The translations under genes were made by a program, and so were the position numbers. The notes beneath the pieces were generated by a model. That model was given only the letters and a program-made list of their open reading frames with translations, searched no databases and had not been told where the DNA came from. Positions 1-10,219 of a stretch of DNA of 64,000 bases are shown piece after piece (position 1 is the stretch's first letter; every line of letters begins with the position of its first letter). The stretch spans positions 20,193 to 84,192 of the forward strand of contig NZ_AUHL01000008.1 in NCBI RefSeq assembly GCF_000423165.1. Direction: 5' to 3'. Source of the DNA: Pseudidiomarina sediminum DSM 21906. GTDB taxonomy: Bacteria > Pseudomonadota > Gammaproteobacteria > Enterobacterales > Alteromonadaceae.

Positions 1-100
1 GCACGTCATGAAAGTCATAATTCACGTGCTGTTGCTCAAGATAGCGACGGGCTTTACGAACGGTGTCACAATTGGGAATGCCATATACCGTGAGGGTCAT
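1..100 (-). CDS. yffB: ArsC/Spx-family YffB-like protein, N-terminal part
   Basis: Only the first 33 codons are in the window; the gene runs off the left edge. The visible N-terminus contains [17 protein letters not shown], the thioredoxin-fold start typical of the arsenate reductase-like YffB/Spx family, with the single cysteine at residue 11. The ATG at 98-100 is preceded by AAGGACC, a fair ribosome binding site. In many gammaproteobacteria yffB precedes dapE, but that neighbour lies outside the window. The biochemical role of YffB is not well defined; a thiol or glutathione-linked function is usually assumed. Confidence 0.8.
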   Translation of the reverse strand, partial: MTLTVYGIPNCDTVRKARRYLEQQHVNYDFHDV

Positions 101-178
101 TGTTTTGGTCCTTTTTACTGCGATAATTCGAGGTGCAGACGCATTGTGACAAAAGCGCGGTGGATTCTCCACAATTTG

Positions 179-187
179 TGTGGATAA
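179..187 (-). promoter_or_regulatory. Single DnaA-box-like 9-mer between yffB and yfbV
   Basis: The reverse complement reads TTATCCACA, an exact match to the classical high-affinity DnaA box. A short palindrome (GTGGA TTC TCCAC, 160-172) lies just to its left. Only one exact box is present, so this is not an origin. It may be a DnaA-responsive promoter site or a chance match. Confidence 0.3.
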
Positions 188-284
188 CTCTGTGGGTTAG
201 CTGCTGTGAACTATTTAAGTGCATGATTTTATTGGTTAAGTTGGTGTGGTCATTCCTTGACCATGTTGATCAAAAGGACAGCAA

Positions 285-698
285 ATGAAACTTTCGTTGT
301 GGCAAGTGTTAAAAACCGGACATCAGTACGCGGCGATTTGGCCGCATCACGCGGTGGTGGCTGCCATGACGGAAACACGGGTGGTGCCGGCGGTGCAGTT
401 TGCCTCGAAATGGATGCCTGCGGTGGCAGTGGTCAACTTTTTAGTGCAATACCAGTGGTTGGGCATGAGCTTTTTGCCGCAAGCCTTAGTGAGCTCGTTG
501 TTTTTAATCTCGTTGCCATTACAAGGTTGGTATTGGCTAGGACGGCGGGCCGTGAGTCGCCTTGATCCACGGTTGCAGCATTGGTATTTAGAGTTGACGC
601 GAAAGTTGACGATGCAACCCCGCCCTAAGCCCACTCGGATGGACTTAGCACGGGTATTGCGTAAGGCGTTGCAGGAACTGCCGCCAGAAGAACATTAG
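285..698 (+). CDS. yfbV: UPF0208 membrane protein YfbV
   Basis: Small inner-membrane protein of 137 residues, close to the usual YfbV length of about 150. The N-terminal block GHQYAAIWP resembles the family's GQHYxxxWP, followed by two hydrophobic segments (about residues 45-85) and [14 protein letters not shown], which corresponds to LPMQGLWWLGKRSV in E. coli YfbV. E. coli YfbV has been linked to insulation of the Ter macrodomain. The ATG follows AAAAGGACAGCAA. A competing frame starting at 257 lacks this similarity. Its stop overlaps that of the convergent xthA. Confidence 0.85.
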   Translation: MKLSLWQVLKTGHQYAAIWPHHAVVAAMTETRVVPAVQFASKWMPAVAVVNFLVQYQWLGMSFLPQALVSSLFLISLPLQGWYWLGRRAVSRLDPRLQHWYLELTRKLTMQPRPKPTRMDLARVLRKALQELPPEEH

Positions 699-1504
699 AG
701 CTTAAATTCGCTCCAAATCGGCGCGTGATCCGATGGCTTTTCGATACCGCGGAGCTCGTAATCAATGCCCGTATCCACCACTTTGGCAGCTAAGTTTGTG
801 GTAGCCAAAATTAAGTCAATACGCAGACCGCGGTTATCGTCGAAGCCACGAGAACGGTAATCGAACCAGCTGAACTGATCGGTCACGTCTGGATGTTGCT
901 GCCGGAAAGTGTCGACTAAGCCCCAATCTAATAAGGTATTGAGCCAAACCCGTTCTTCGGGCAAGAAACTACATTTACCGGTGCGTAGCCAACGTTTCGC
1001 ATTCGCGTCGCCAATACCGATATCGCAATCTTGATGCGAAATATTAACATCACCCATCACCACCACCGGTTGTTGCGGATCAAGCGAGGTGTGTAAGTAG
1101 TCCATCAAATCGGCATAAAACTTTTCTTTGGCCGGAAACTTTAACGGATGGTCGCGGCTTTCACCTTGCGGGAAATAGCCGTTCAGAACGCGTACGCGGG
1201 TGCCATCGGCATTGACCCAATCGCCCATGATCATGCGGCGTTGCGCTTCTTCACCGTCGTTCGGGAAACCGAACATGGGGTTCTCAAGCGGCTGTTTACT
1301 CAATAGGGCGACACCATAATGACCTTTCTGACCGTGATAGATCACGTGGTAGCCCATGGCCTCAACGTCGGCGACCGGAAACTGTTCATCGTGGACTTTG
1401 GTTTCTTGTAAACCAATCACATCCGGTTGATGTTTTTCAATCAACGCTTGCAACTGATGCAAGCGGGCGCGAATACCGTTGATGTTAAACGAAATGACTT
1501 TCAT
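695..1504 (-). CDS. xthA: Exodeoxyribonuclease III
   Basis: Endonuclease/exonuclease/phosphatase-fold enzyme of 269 residues, the same length class as E. coli XthA. It acts on abasic sites and removes 3' blocking groups in base excision repair. Catalytic signatures are visible: LQETKVHD with metal-binding E34, [13 protein letters not shown] with D152 and N154, D230 in LRIDLIL, and the C-terminal KPSDHAPIW with H260. The ATG at 1504 gives the canonical [15 protein letters not shown] start, preceded by AGGA. A longer reading to 1720 adds 72 residues unrelated to the family. It is divergent from the patatin gene and convergent with yfbV. Confidence 0.95.
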   Translation of the reverse strand: MKVISFNINGIRARLHQLQALIEKHQPDVIGLQETKVHDEQFPVADVEAMGYHVIYHGQKGHYGVALLSKQPLENPMFGFPNDGEEAQRRMIMGDWVNADGTRVRVLNGYFPQGESRDHPLKFPAKEKFYADLMDYLHTSLDPQQPVVVMGDVNISHQDCDIGIGDANAKRWLRTGKCSFLPEERVWLNTLLDWGLVDTFRQQHPDVTDQFSWFDYRSRGFDDNRGLRIDLILATTNLAAKVVDTGIDYELRGIEKPSDHAPIWSEFKL

Positions 1505-1657
1505 ACGGGCATGAATCCTATTGCTGTAAAAGGCGTTGTTAAACAATGCTGGCAAGCATACCAGAAGCCCTAAAGCGGTGCGACCTTGAGGCTGTCCGCG
1601 GCGTTGTTTTTGGGTATACTGGGGGCACAAAAATGAGAAAAAAGAAGGGAGAGCTGT

Positions 1658-2725
1658 ATGGCGACCGATTGGTTGCAAGTACGCGCCGGACAACGCGCGT
1701 ACCAGCACATCAAAGAGCAAGGGTTAAGCGCGGCAGACATTCAACTGTTAGTAGGAGCGTCGGGCGGACCTAAGTGGTTCGTTTTACAAGGTTTGGACCG
1801 CTATTTATTTGGTGAGTTTTTTGCTGATCGTCAGCAGCCTCTCGATCTCTTAGGCACCTCAGCTGGCGCATGGCGCTTTGCAGCGCTAGGACAGCGTGAC
1901 CCAGTTGCCGCGAGTGAGCTGTTTTGTCGCCTCTACAGCACGCAAACCTACAGTGCCAAACCCGATGTGCAAGAAATCACCGATGAAGCACGCAAGCTGT
2001 TGGCCGAGTACATTCCCGATAGTGCTGTGGGCGATATTCTGCAGCAAGACCGGTTTCGTCATCATTGGATTGTTGCCCGTTGCCGCGGCATGACTGCGAT
2101 TGAAGGCAAGCGCCAATTGCTTGGGCTGCTTGCCTCAGCAGCGGCTAACCGCGTGAAACGTCAGTGGCTGGGTAAGTTTTATGAGCGGGTGCTATTTCAT
2201 CACCCGGCATCGAATGCGACATTTACGCAGCAGTGGAACGATTTGCCGACGCGCTATGCCGCATTATCGGAACAAAACTTTAAGCAAGCCTTATTAGCCA
2301 CCGGGTCGATCCCTATGGTGCTTTCCGGCGTGCGTGATATTGCCGGTGCCCCAGCGGGTACCTACCGTGACGGCGGGGTTACTGACTACCACTTCGATCT
2401 TGATTTTGGTGGTGTTGATGGGCTGGTACTGTATCCTCATTTTCATCAAGAAGTGATTCCGGGGTGGTTTGATAAAAGCATCAAGTCACGGCGAACGACG
2501 GGCCAGCATTGGCCGAATGTGATCCTTTTAACGCCTACCGCAGAATTCATTGAGGCGCTACCTTACAAGAAAATCCCAGATCGCACAGACTTTGCTAAGC
2601 TTGATGCAGAGCAACGCATTCAGTATTGGCAACAAGCGGTCGAACAAGGGAAATGGATGGCGGAGCAGCTGCACGAGTGGATCGCAACGGATCGGATTCG
2701 AGAGAAAGTACAGCTTTGGACCTAA
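1658..2725 (+). CDS. Patatin-like phospholipase
   Basis: A 355-residue protein with the patatin catalytic dyad: oxyanion region GASGGPKW (about residues 33-40), nucleophile motif GTSAG with S68, and aspartate motif DGG at D238. Predicted to hydrolyse acyl esters of lipids; the substrate is unknown. No signal peptide, so probably cytoplasmic or peripherally membrane associated. The ATG follows AAGGGAGAGCTGT. It leads a run of four same-strand genes with gaps of 21, 12 and 17 bases (patatin, hemH, PLD, MBL), likely one operon with a lipid-processing theme. Confidence 0.85.
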   Translation: MATDWLQVRAGQRAYQHIKEQGLSAADIQLLVGASGGPKWFVLQGLDRYLFGEFFADRQQPLDLLGTSAGAWRFAALGQRDPVAASELFCRLYSTQTYSAKPDVQEITDEARKLLAEYIPDSAVGDILQQDRFRHHWIVARCRGMTAIEGKRQLLGLLASAAANRVKRQWLGKFYERVLFHHPASNATFTQQWNDLPTRYAALSEQNFKQALLATGSIPMVLSGVRDIAGAPAGTYRDGGVTDYHFDLDFGGVDGLVLYPHFHQEVIPGWFDKSIKSRRTTGQHWPNVILLTPTAEFIEALPYKKIPDRTDFAKLDAEQRIQYWQQAVEQGKWMAEQLHEWIATDRIREKVQLWT

Positions 2726-2746
2726 TTTAGTTTGTAGAGGTTGAGA

Positions 2747-3850
2747 ATGGATTACCGTGGAATGCCAGATTTTTCGCACGCACAGCAGGATCGCATTGGG
2801 GTCTTGATCACCAATTTAGGTACCCCTGATGCGCCCGATACCCCCTCATTGCGACGTTACTTGAAAGAGTTTTTATCTGACCCGCGGGTGGTGGAAGTAC
2901 CGCGAGCGTTGTGGTGGTTGATCCTCAACGGCGTGATACTACGCATTCGCCCCAAGCGTTCTGCCGCAGCCTATCGAACCGTGTGGACCGAGCAAGGTTC
3001 GCCTCTGCTGACCCATACCAAAGCACAAGCGGAGCAACTGCAACACCAACTCAAGCAACAGTATGGTGAGCAGGTGATTGTGCGTTATGCCATGCGGTAT
3101 GGCAATCCGAGTATGGCCAGTGTGATTGACAGCATGTTAGAAGATGGCGTGCGCAAGCTTTTAGTGTTGCCACTTTATCCGCAGTATTCCGCGGCAACCA
3201 CCGCATCTACCTTTGATGCGGTGGCGAAAGATTTTACCCAACGGCGTTGGTTACCTGATTTGCGCTTTGTGAGCCACTATCATGACGATGAAGGTTACAT
3301 CGAGGCCTGTGCAGCACAGATCCGGCGTTATTGGCAGCAGCATGACCGTCCGCAGAAATTGATCTTTTCGTATCACGGCGTGCCGCTGAAGTATTTGCAA
3401 AAAGGCGATCCTTACCATTGTGAGTGCCACAAAACCTCGCGTTTGATTGGCGAAGCCCTTGGGTTACGCAAAGACGAGTATTTGACGACTTTCCAGTCAC
3501 GCTTTGGTCGTGAAGAGTGGCTCAAACCTTACACCGACGAAACCTTAAAAGCCTTGCCAGCACAGGGCGTAAAAGACGTGCATGTGTTTTGTCCTGGGTT
3601 TAGTGCTGACTGTTTAGAAACCATTGAAGAAATTGGCGAGGAAAACCGCGAATACTTTATCGAGTCAGGCGGGGAAAACTACGCCTATATTCCGGCGCTC
3701 AATGCCAATGCCGAACATATTGATGCCTTAACACGGCTGATCGAAAGGGAATTACAAGGTTGGCAGGTGACCCGTGACAGTCAAGCGTCAGAAGACCGCG
3801 CCAGTGCCTTGAAACAAAACTATGGCAGTATTGAGACATCTGATTTGTAA
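2747..3850 (+). CDS. hemH: Ferrochelatase
   Basis: Inserts Fe2+ into protoporphyrin IX in the last step of heme synthesis. The 367-residue protein shows GVLITNLGTPDAP at the N-terminus, the FSYHGVP block with the metal-handling histidine, CECHKTS, and the FCPGFSADCLETIEEI block with the catalytic acidic cluster. I place the start at the ATG at 2747, six bases after AGAGG; a TTG at 2741 in the same frame is less likely. It sits in an operon with lipid enzymes rather than with other heme genes. Confidence 0.95.
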   Translation: MDYRGMPDFSHAQQDRIGVLITNLGTPDAPDTPSLRRYLKEFLSDPRVVEVPRALWWLILNGVILRIRPKRSAAAYRTVWTEQGSPLLTHTKAQAEQLQHQLKQQYGEQVIVRYAMRYGNPSMASVIDSMLEDGVRKLLVLPLYPQYSAATTASTFDAVAKDFTQRRWLPDLRFVSHYHDDEGYIEACAAQIRRYWQQHDRPQKLIFSYHGVPLKYLQKGDPYHCECHKTSRLIGEALGLRKDEYLTTFQSRFGREEWLKPYTDETLKALPAQGVKDVHVFCPGFSADCLETIEEIGEENREYFIESGGENYAYIPALNANAEHIDALTRLIERELQGWQVTRDSQASEDRASALKQNYGSIETSDL

Positions 3851-3862
3851 GGAAGCGTATTT

Positions 3863-5329
3863 GTGAGTGAAGCGGTCGTACCGGGACGTCTAGCACGCGC
3901 AATTGCACCTCTTGCCGCAGCGCATCAGGGGGAGAGCGGTGTGGTGCCCTTGGTCGATGCCCGTGAAGCGTTTGCTGCTCGGGTACTGCTGGCGCACCAA
4001 GCGGAGTTTACTCTAGACGTTCAGTACTATATTTGGCGACATGATATTACTGGCACCATTATGTTTGAGGCCCTCCATGAGGCCGCTGACCGTGGCGTGA
4101 AAGTACGATTGCTGCTTGATGATCATAATACTGCCGGGCTTGATGCCACGTTAAAGGGCTTGCACCAGCACCCAAACATCGAGGTTCGCTTATTTAATCC
4201 GTTGCGTTTGCGCCGGCCGCGCATGTTGAATTACCTGTTCGATTTCAAGCGGGTCAACCGACGCATGCACAACAAAGCGTTTGTCGTGGACGGTGAAGTG
4301 GTCATTAGCGGCGGACGTAACATCGGTGATGAGTATTTTGGCGCGACCAGTGATGTGTTGTTCGCCGATTTAGATGTGTTGCTGATAGGTCCAATAGTGA
4401 AAAAGGTACAGAGCGATTTTGATCGCTATTGGGAGAGCGAGTCGGCATGGCCGTTAGAGCGGCTGTTTAGTCTCACAAAACCACAAGACCTGTCCACGTT
4501 GCATGCGATTGCTGAGCGCTATAAGCAAGACACGAAAGCTCAAGCCTATGTCAAAGCGATTGAAGAGCTCCCCTTTATTCAGCAGCTCTTGCAGCGTGAG
4601 CTTGAGGTCTATTGGGCACCGACGCAATTGGTCAGTGACTCACCGGCGAAAGCGTTGGGCCGCGCCAAACCGCAACAAATGGTACCGCATCAACTAAAAC
4701 AAGTATTGGATGAGCCGCAATCGCATACCACCCTGGTGTCGCCGTATTTCGTCCCGACCCGAACTGGCGTGAACGAGTTGATTGCCATGGCCAAGCGGGG
4801 CGTGCAAATCATCATTTTGACCAACTCATTGGAAGCCACCGACGTGGCTGTGGTGCATGCAGGTTATGCGAAATGGCGTCGTAAATTACTGCGTCATGGC
4901 ATTCAACTTTTTGAAATGCAACGCTTATCACCTTTGGCGCGTTGGCAAGAACGACGGGCGCGACGGCAGCGCTTGAAAGGCAAGGAGCGCTTCGGTAGCT
5001 CAGCCTCAAGCTTGCACGCGAAAACCTTCTTAGTGGATTCGGCGCGAGTGTTTGTCGGTTCGTTAAATTTCGATCCGCGTTCAGCTGCCATTAACACCGA
5101 ACTCGGCTTCGTGATGCACAGTAAGGCGTTGGCCGCGCGGATTGAAGCTACCATTGTTGAAACCCTGCCAAACTATGCTTATCAACTGCGTTTAATTGGT
5201 AACCGTATTGTTTGGGTGGAAAGGCTTGGCAAACAAAAGTCATGGTATTACTCTGAACCTAATGCATCGATTTGGCGTCGGCTTGCTGTACGTATTTTGG
5301 AGCGGTTGCCGATCGAACGTTTGCTTTAA
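3863..5329 (+). CDS. Phospholipase D family protein, ClsC-like cardiolipin synthase
   Basis: A 488-residue protein with two HKD motifs, HNKAFVVDG (H136, K138, D143) with following GGRN, and HAKTFLVDS (H385, K387, D392) with following GSLNFDPRS. Length and motif layout resemble E. coli ClsC (YmdC), which makes cardiolipin from phosphatidylglycerol and phosphatidylethanolamine. There are no clear N-terminal membrane helices, as in ClsC. The GTG start is preceded by AAGGAAGCGTATTT. A basic stretch around residues 360-375 (ERRARRQRLKGKER) may contact membrane lipids. Cardiolipin synthase and general PLD phosphodiesterase cannot be separated from sequence alone. Confidence 0.85.
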   Translation: MSEAVVPGRLARAIAPLAAAHQGESGVVPLVDAREAFAARVLLAHQAEFTLDVQYYIWRHDITGTIMFEALHEAADRGVKVRLLLDDHNTAGLDATLKGLHQHPNIEVRLFNPLRLRRPRMLNYLFDFKRVNRRMHNKAFVVDGEVVISGGRNIGDEYFGATSDVLFADLDVLLIGPIVKKVQSDFDRYWESESAWPLERLFSLTKPQDLSTLHAIAERYKQDTKAQAYVKAIEELPFIQQLLQRELEVYWAPTQLVSDSPAKALGRAKPQQMVPHQLKQVLDEPQSHTTLVSPYFVPTRTGVNELIAMAKRGVQIIILTNSLEATDVAVVHAGYAKWRRKLLRHGIQLFEMQRLSPLARWQERRARRQRLKGKERFGSSASSLHAKTFLVDSARVFVGSLNFDPRSAAINTELGFVMHSKALAARIEATIVETLPNYAYQLRLIGNRIVWVERLGKQKSWYYSEPNASIWRRLAVRILERLPIERLL

Positions 5330-5346
5330 CGCACGAGGGATGGGTT

Positions 5347-6714
5347 ATGCGATTAACGTTTTTAGGCGCGAGTGAAACGGTTACCGGCTCAAAATACTTA
5401 TTGGAGACAGACACCACGCGCGTGCTGATCGACTGCGGGTTATTTCAAGGCTATAAATGGTTGCGTGAGCGCAATTGGCAACCCATTCCACTAGGCATCA
5501 ATGAGGTTGATGCCGTCGTTCTGACCCATGCACACCTTGACCACTCTGGCTATGTTCCTGTGCTCTATGCACATGGTTTTCGTGGGCCTGTGTATGGTCA
5601 TTACGGCACCCTAGGTCTGTGCCAAATTCTTTGGCCTGACAGTGGTCGCATTCAGGAAGAAGACGCGAAATTCTACAAAAAGCACAAGCTCAGTAAGCAC
5701 CGCGAACCACGTCCACTATACGATGAGGCCACGGCAGATCAGGCCTTGACCTTGCTGCGTGGGGTCGAATACGAGGAAGTCTTTCAGATCGGTGATATCA
5801 CCTTACGCCTCCAACCCGCCGGGCATATTCTTGGCGCTGCCAGTATTATCGCCGAGCACCAAGGTACCCGCATTGGCTTTAGTGGTGATGTGGGGCGTCC
5901 CAACGATATCTTAATGAAGCCACCGAAACCTTTGCCCGAAGTCGATTACTTATTGCTGGAAGCCACCTACGGCGACCGTCGCCACACCGATGAAGACCCA
6001 TGGCAGCAATTGGCTGATGTGGTCAATGAGACGGCCGCTGCTGGCGGCGTATTGATGATCCCGAGTTTTGCCGTCGGGCGCGCGCAATTGCTACAACATA
6101 TGCTGGTCACCTTGATGAAAGAAGGGCGTATTCCGCGCTTACCGATGTTCTTGGACAGCCCGATGGCGATTAGTGTGTCACAACTCTATGACGAACAATG
6201 TGACTATCATCGTTTGAGTGACGCACAGTGTGATGCGATGGAAGGCGCGGTGATCTATACCCATAGTGTGGAGGAATCGAAAGCCATTGCGCACCAAGGC
6301 GCCCCCCATATTATTATTGCTGGTAGCGGGATGGCGACCGGTGGGCGGATCTTGCATCACTTTAAGCATTGGTTGAGTGACCACCGAAGTACCGTATTGT
6401 TCAGTGGCCACCAAGCAGGTGGTACCCGTGGGGCGAAAATGGCGCAGGGCGTTGAGCGGATCAAATTGCATGGGCAGTGGTTACCGGTCAAAGCGCGTAT
6501 TCGCCAGCTTGATGGCTTGTCCGGCCATGCCGATTATGCCGAGCTTGGCGACTGGTTGAAACAGTCTGCGTTGCCAGCGAACACCAAAGTGTATTTGGTG
6601 CATGGCGAGCCCGACGCGCTTGAGGCAATGTCAGATCACCTCAAGCAAACCACCAGCTATGACGTGCATGTCGCGGCCTATCGGCAAGTGCTCCATTTTA
6701 ATAATGACGGTTAA
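5347..6714 (+). CDS. Beta-CASP metallo-beta-lactamase fold RNA hydrolase
   Basis: A 455-residue MBL-fold protein with the zinc motif THAHLDHSG (H61, H63, D65, H66), a second histidine in AGHILGAAS, and the beta-CASP blocks SFAVGRAQ, GSGMATGGRILHH and LSGHADYAEL. This set marks the CPSF73/Ysh1-like RNA-processing nuclease group (COG1236). No KH or other extra RNA-binding domain is present, so its RNA targets are unclear. Start chosen at ATG 5347 after GAGGGATGGGTT because it gives MRLTFLGASETVTGS, the normal N-terminus of the fold. It ends the lipase-hemH-PLD operon and its stop overlaps that of the convergent transporter. Confidence 0.9.
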   Translation: MRLTFLGASETVTGSKYLLETDTTRVLIDCGLFQGYKWLRERNWQPIPLGINEVDAVVLTHAHLDHSGYVPVLYAHGFRGPVYGHYGTLGLCQILWPDSGRIQEEDAKFYKKHKLSKHREPRPLYDEATADQALTLLRGVEYEEVFQIGDITLRLQPAGHILGAASIIAEHQGTRIGFSGDVGRPNDILMKPPKPLPEVDYLLLEATYGDRRHTDEDPWQQLADVVNETAAAGGVLMIPSFAVGRAQLLQHMLVTLMKEGRIPRLPMFLDSPMAISVSQLYDEQCDYHRLSDAQCDAMEGAVIYTHSVEESKAIAHQGAPHIIIAGSGMATGGRILHHFKHWLSDHRSTVLFSGHQAGGTRGAKMAQGVERIKLHGQWLPVKARIRQLDGLSGHADYAELGDWLKQSALPANTKVYLVHGEPDALEAMSDHLKQTTSYDVHVAAYRQVLHFNNDG

Positions 6715-8081
6715 GTCAGCATTAGCATGACGATGGCGGTGGTCACCACCGCCAAAAAGACATTCAGCACCACGCCTTCACGCGCCATTTCTTTAACCGT
6801 TAAACGTTGCGATGAAAACACAATCGAGTTCGGCGGTGTGGCGACCGGCATACAAAACGCTGTGCTACAGGCAATGGTGGCCGGGATCATCAAGAGCGCA
6901 GGAGGCAGGTCAAGCGCCGTAGCCGTTGCTGCCATGATTGGCATTAATAAGGTTGCTGTAGCGGTATTAGAGGTTACCTCGGTTAGAAACGACACACTCA
7001 AGGTTAAGCAAAAGATCAAGACGACCAAAGGTAGGGTGCCTAAACTCGACAGCGCTTGACCAATCAATGCGCTTAAGCCACTACTAATAAAACCTTGTGC
7101 TAAGGCGATACCGCCGGCAAATAACAGCAAAATACCCCAAGGAATAGACACAGCGGCGGACCAAGTTAACAACGGCTCGCCGTGTTTGTCGCGCACCATA
7201 AACATCACCAAAACGCCAGCAATGGCAACGGTTGCATCACCGACATCCAAGAGCCCGGTTAATGCGCTCCAGCCGCCAAACGGCGTGGTGCGGGTAATCC
7301 ACAGCACGACCACTACCGCAAAAATAGCTAGTACCCGTTTTTCTGCACTTTGCAGTGGTCCTGGAGCTTCAATGTTGAGGGTCACGTTCGCGCTGATGTG
7401 GCGCGATAACCACCATGCCATGATTGGCAGCGAGACAATGACAAAGGGCAAACCAATTGCAAACCAGTCGGTGAAACTAAAGGCTTCGCCGGTGCTTGCC
7501 TCATAGACCGAGGCAAAAATAAGGTTCGGCGGCGTGCCAACTAAGGTTGCGATGCCACCGACTGACGCCGAGTAGGCCAAGCCCAAGAGCAGGGCGCGTT
7601 GAAAGGAGTGATCGTCACAGGCATCGGCAAGGGCGAGTGCGACCGGCAGTAACGCCAGCACTGCCGCGGTGTTTGAAATCCACATGGAAAGTAAGGCGCT
7701 GGCTAGCATGAAGGCGAATAACATGCGCTTGCCATGGCCATTGCCAACCGTATGTACCAGGCTGAGGGCTAAACGGCGATGCACACCGCTTAGTTCAACC
7801 GCTTTTGCCAACATAAATGCTGCCATGAAGAGCCATATGATGGGATTACCAAGTGCTAACGAGACCTCCTGTAACGGCGTGATCGCGCCGACGGGGAGCA
7901 GCACAAAAGGCAGCAGGGAGGTGGCCGGCAATGGTAGGGCTTCAGTGATCCACCACCAAGCGACCCAAACGGTGGTGGCCAGTGTCCACGCCGGTGCGTG
8001 CGTAAAGCCAGCAAGGTTCAGGCTCAGAAAATAAACGATAACTGCGCTCAAAGGAGCGCCGAACAAATGCAATTTTTGCAT
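6711..8081 (-). CDS. DASS/SLC13 family sodium-coupled anion symporter
   Basis: Polytopic inner-membrane transporter of about 456 residues with the paired DASS signatures: SNTAAVLALLPVALAL and VGTPPNLI in the first half, TSNTATATLLMPI and PVATPPNSIVF in the second. This family imports di- and tricarboxylates or sulfate using sodium. Which anion it carries cannot be read from the sequence. The ATG at 8081 is preferred; a GTG at 8108 would add nine residues, and neither has a strong ribosome binding site. It is convergent with the MBL hydrolase and divergent from the BCCT gene. Confidence 0.88.
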   Translation of the reverse strand: MQKLHLFGAPLSAVIVYFLSLNLAGFTHAPAWTLATTVWVAWWWITEALPLPATSLLPFVLLPVGAITPLQEVSLALGNPIIWLFMAAFMLAKAVELSGVHRRLALSLVHTVGNGHGKRMLFAFMLASALLSMWISNTAAVLALLPVALALADACDDHSFQRALLLGLAYSASVGGIATLVGTPPNLIFASVYEASTGEAFSFTDWFAIGLPFVIVSLPIMAWWLSRHISANVTLNIEAPGPLQSAEKRVLAIFAVVVVLWITRTTPFGGWSALTGLLDVGDATVAIAGVLVMFMVRDKHGEPLLTWSAAVSIPWGILLLFAGGIALAQGFISSGLSALIGQALSSLGTLPLVVLIFCLTLSVSFLTEVTSNTATATLLMPIMAATATALDLPPALLMIPATIACSTAFCMPVATPPNSIVFSSQRLTVKEMAREGVVLNVFLAVVTTAIVMLMLT

Positions 8082-8197
8082 GTTAGGTTCGCTGTGTAAG
8101 GGAGACACTAAAGTTTAGCAAATGGCTGAGTTATTTGAAATTAGGCTGCGCACCCCGTAGGGTAATAAGGCACAATAATATAACAAAGGAGTTGATG

Positions 8198-10219
8198 ATG
8201 ACTGAACGTAGGAAGTGGAATTCTGCTATCCTAGTTCCGGTATTTTTTCCGGCGGTTGCCGTAATTGCGCTTTTGGTGATTGGCACCTTAGCGAACCCCA
8301 AATTAGCAGGTGAAGTGTTCAGTGATGTGCTGGCATGGATCACCGCTGACTTTGGTTGGTTTTATATGCTTGCCGTGGCGATATTTTTAGTTTTTATCGT
8401 CAGCGTCGCAATTTCAAAGTGGGGCCGCATCAAACTAGGTCCCGACCATGCTGAACCCGAGTATAGTTTTCCGGCCTGGTTCGCGATGCTGTTCTCGGCT
8501 GGCTATGGTATTGCCTTATTATTCTTTGGTGTGGCCGAGCCTGTGCTGCACTATTCCAGTCCGCCAGTGGGCGCCGCCGAAACGGTCGACTCCGCGAAGC
8601 AAGCCATGCAAATTGCTTATTTTCACTGGGGCTTTCATATTTGGGCGATCTACGGTCTGGTTGGCCTTGTGCTGGCTTACTTCTCGTTTCGCCACGGCTT
8701 ACCCTTATCGATGCGTTCAACGCTCTATCCGTTGATTGGTGAGCGCATTCATGGCGTTGCCGGGCATACCGTGGATACCTTCGCGATACTCGGAACCATG
8801 TTTGGTATCGCCACTACCCTCGGTTTATCGGTGATCCAAATCAATGCTGGTCTGAACTACTTATGGCCAGAAATTCCGGTAGGTACCACTGTGCAGTTAA
8901 TTGCGATTGCCGTGATTACGGTGTTTGCGATCATGTCCGTGGTTGCGGGCATGGACAAAGGGATTAAACGGCTGTCATACCTCAACATGACCTTGGTGTT
9001 GTTTATTCTACTGTTTGTGTTTTTTGCCGGCCCAACCGTTCATATTCTGGAAACCTACCTGCAAAACACCGGCGCTTACTTAAATAATATCGTTGAGCGA
9101 ACCTTTAATTTGCAAGCCTATTCACGCAGTGACTGGATTGGCAACTGGACCTTATTTATTTTCGGTTGGACCATTGCTTGGGCACCTTTTGTCGGTTTGT
9201 TTATCGCCAAAATCAGTCGTGGCCGAACCATTCGTCAATTCGTGTTTGGGGTCATGTTCGTACCGACAATGTTTACCTTTTTCTGGTTTAGTGTGTTTGG
9301 TGACACGGCGCTCAACCTGATCATGAACGAAGGTTACACAACGCTTATCTCCGAAGTGCAAAACGATGAAGCCATCGCACTATTTAAGCTCTATGAGCGC
9401 TTACCGCTGACCAGTATCCTGTCGTTCGCGACGGTGCTGTTAATCATTACCTTCTTTGTCACCTCATCGGACTCTGGTTCTTTGGTCATCGACTCCCTTG
9501 CTTCTGGCGGACGTACTGATACGCCGGTATGGCAACGGGTGTTCTGGGCGAGTTCTGAGGGCATCGTTGCTGGGGTGCTGTTGTTGGCAGGAGGGTTAGG
9601 CGCCTTGCAGACCGCCTCCATTGCCAGTGCCTTACCTTTTGCGGTGGTGATTTTAGTGGCTGCCTTTGGGATGTGGCGCGCGTTGGTCATCGAAGGGCAT
9701 CAGCATGCCAGTTTGAAAAGTGCCATGCGCACCCACCGTCGTGGCGTGCATGCAGGACCAGGCTACTGGAAAAAACGTTTGGCAGGGGTGGTGGACTTTC
9801 CGCATCAAAAAGAAGTGCGCACCTTTATCGAGCACACGGTGATCGAGTGCTTCCATGATGTCGCCAAAGAATTACAGCGCCATGATTGGGAAACCGATAC
9901 GGAGTTTGATGCAGAGAACATTCGCGCCATTCTCACCATTCAGCGCGAAGGCGAGGTCGAGTTTAACTATGAAGTTCGCTTACGTGCCTATCAGCGCCCA
10001 GAGTTTGCGATGGTCGATGACAAGCGTGAGGACAAGAAGTACTTCCGCGCCGAAGTGTTCTTACGTCAGGGCGGTCAAGCCTATGATGTGTATGGCTATG
10101 AACCGGGCGATCTCATCAACGATGTGATCAATCAATTCGAAAACTACCTGCAATTCATGCATATCTCGCCGGGCAGTTTGCCGTGGGATTTACAAGAACA
10201 TGACGACGACCTTAAGTAA
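8198..10219 (+). CDS. BCCT family betaine/choline transporter with long C-terminal domain
   Basis: About 673 residues with twelve predicted membrane segments and the family signature WTIAWAPFVGLFIAKISRG. A cytoplasmic C-terminal extension of roughly 170 residues (from about LVIEGHQH) resembles that of E. coli BetT, which senses osmotic state. Predicted role: sodium- or proton-driven uptake of choline or glycine betaine as osmoprotectant, fitting a marine lifestyle. Two adjacent ATGs (8195, 8198) follow AAAGGAG; the second has the better spacing. No bet oxidation genes are adjacent, so the substrate remains inferred. Confidence 0.88.
   Translation: MTERRKWNSAILVPVFFPAVAVIALLVIGTLANPKLAGEVFSDVLAWITADFGWFYMLAVAIFLVFIVSVAISKWGRIKLGPDHAEPEYSFPAWFAMLFSAGYGIALLFFGVAEPVLHYSSPPVGAAETVDSAKQAMQIAYFHWGFHIWAIYGLVGLVLAYFSFRHGLPLSMRSTLYPLIGERIHGVAGHTVDTFAILGTMFGIATTLGLSVIQINAGLNYLWPEIPVGTTVQLIAIAVITVFAIMSVVAGMDKGIKRLSYLNMTLVLFILLFVFFAGPTVHILETYLQNTGAYLNNIVERTFNLQAYSRSDWIGNWTLFIFGWTIAWAPFVGLFIAKISRGRTIRQFVFGVMFVPTMFTFFWFSVFGDTALNLIMNEGYTTLISEVQNDEAIALFKLYERLPLTSILSFATVLLIITFFVTSSDSGSLVIDSLASGGRTDTPVWQRVFWASSEGIVAGVLLLAGGLGALQTASIASALPFAVVILVAAFGMWRALVIEGHQHASLKSAMRTHRRGVHAGPGYWKKRLAGVVDFPHQKEVRTFIEHTVIECFHDVAKELQRHDWETDTEFDAENIRAILTIQREGEVEFNYEVRLRAYQRPEFAMVDDKREDKKYFRAEVFLRQGGQAYDVYGYEPGDLINDVINQFENYLQFMHISPGSLPWDLQEHDDDLK

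Noticed and set aside
160..200. Replication origin or DnaA cluster
   Set aside because: Only one exact DnaA box and no AT-rich unwinding region or origin-linked genes.
1505..1720. Longer N-terminus for exodeoxyribonuclease III
   Set aside because: The extra 72 residues are unrelated to the family and lie over the divergent patatin promoter; ATG 1504 gives the canonical start.
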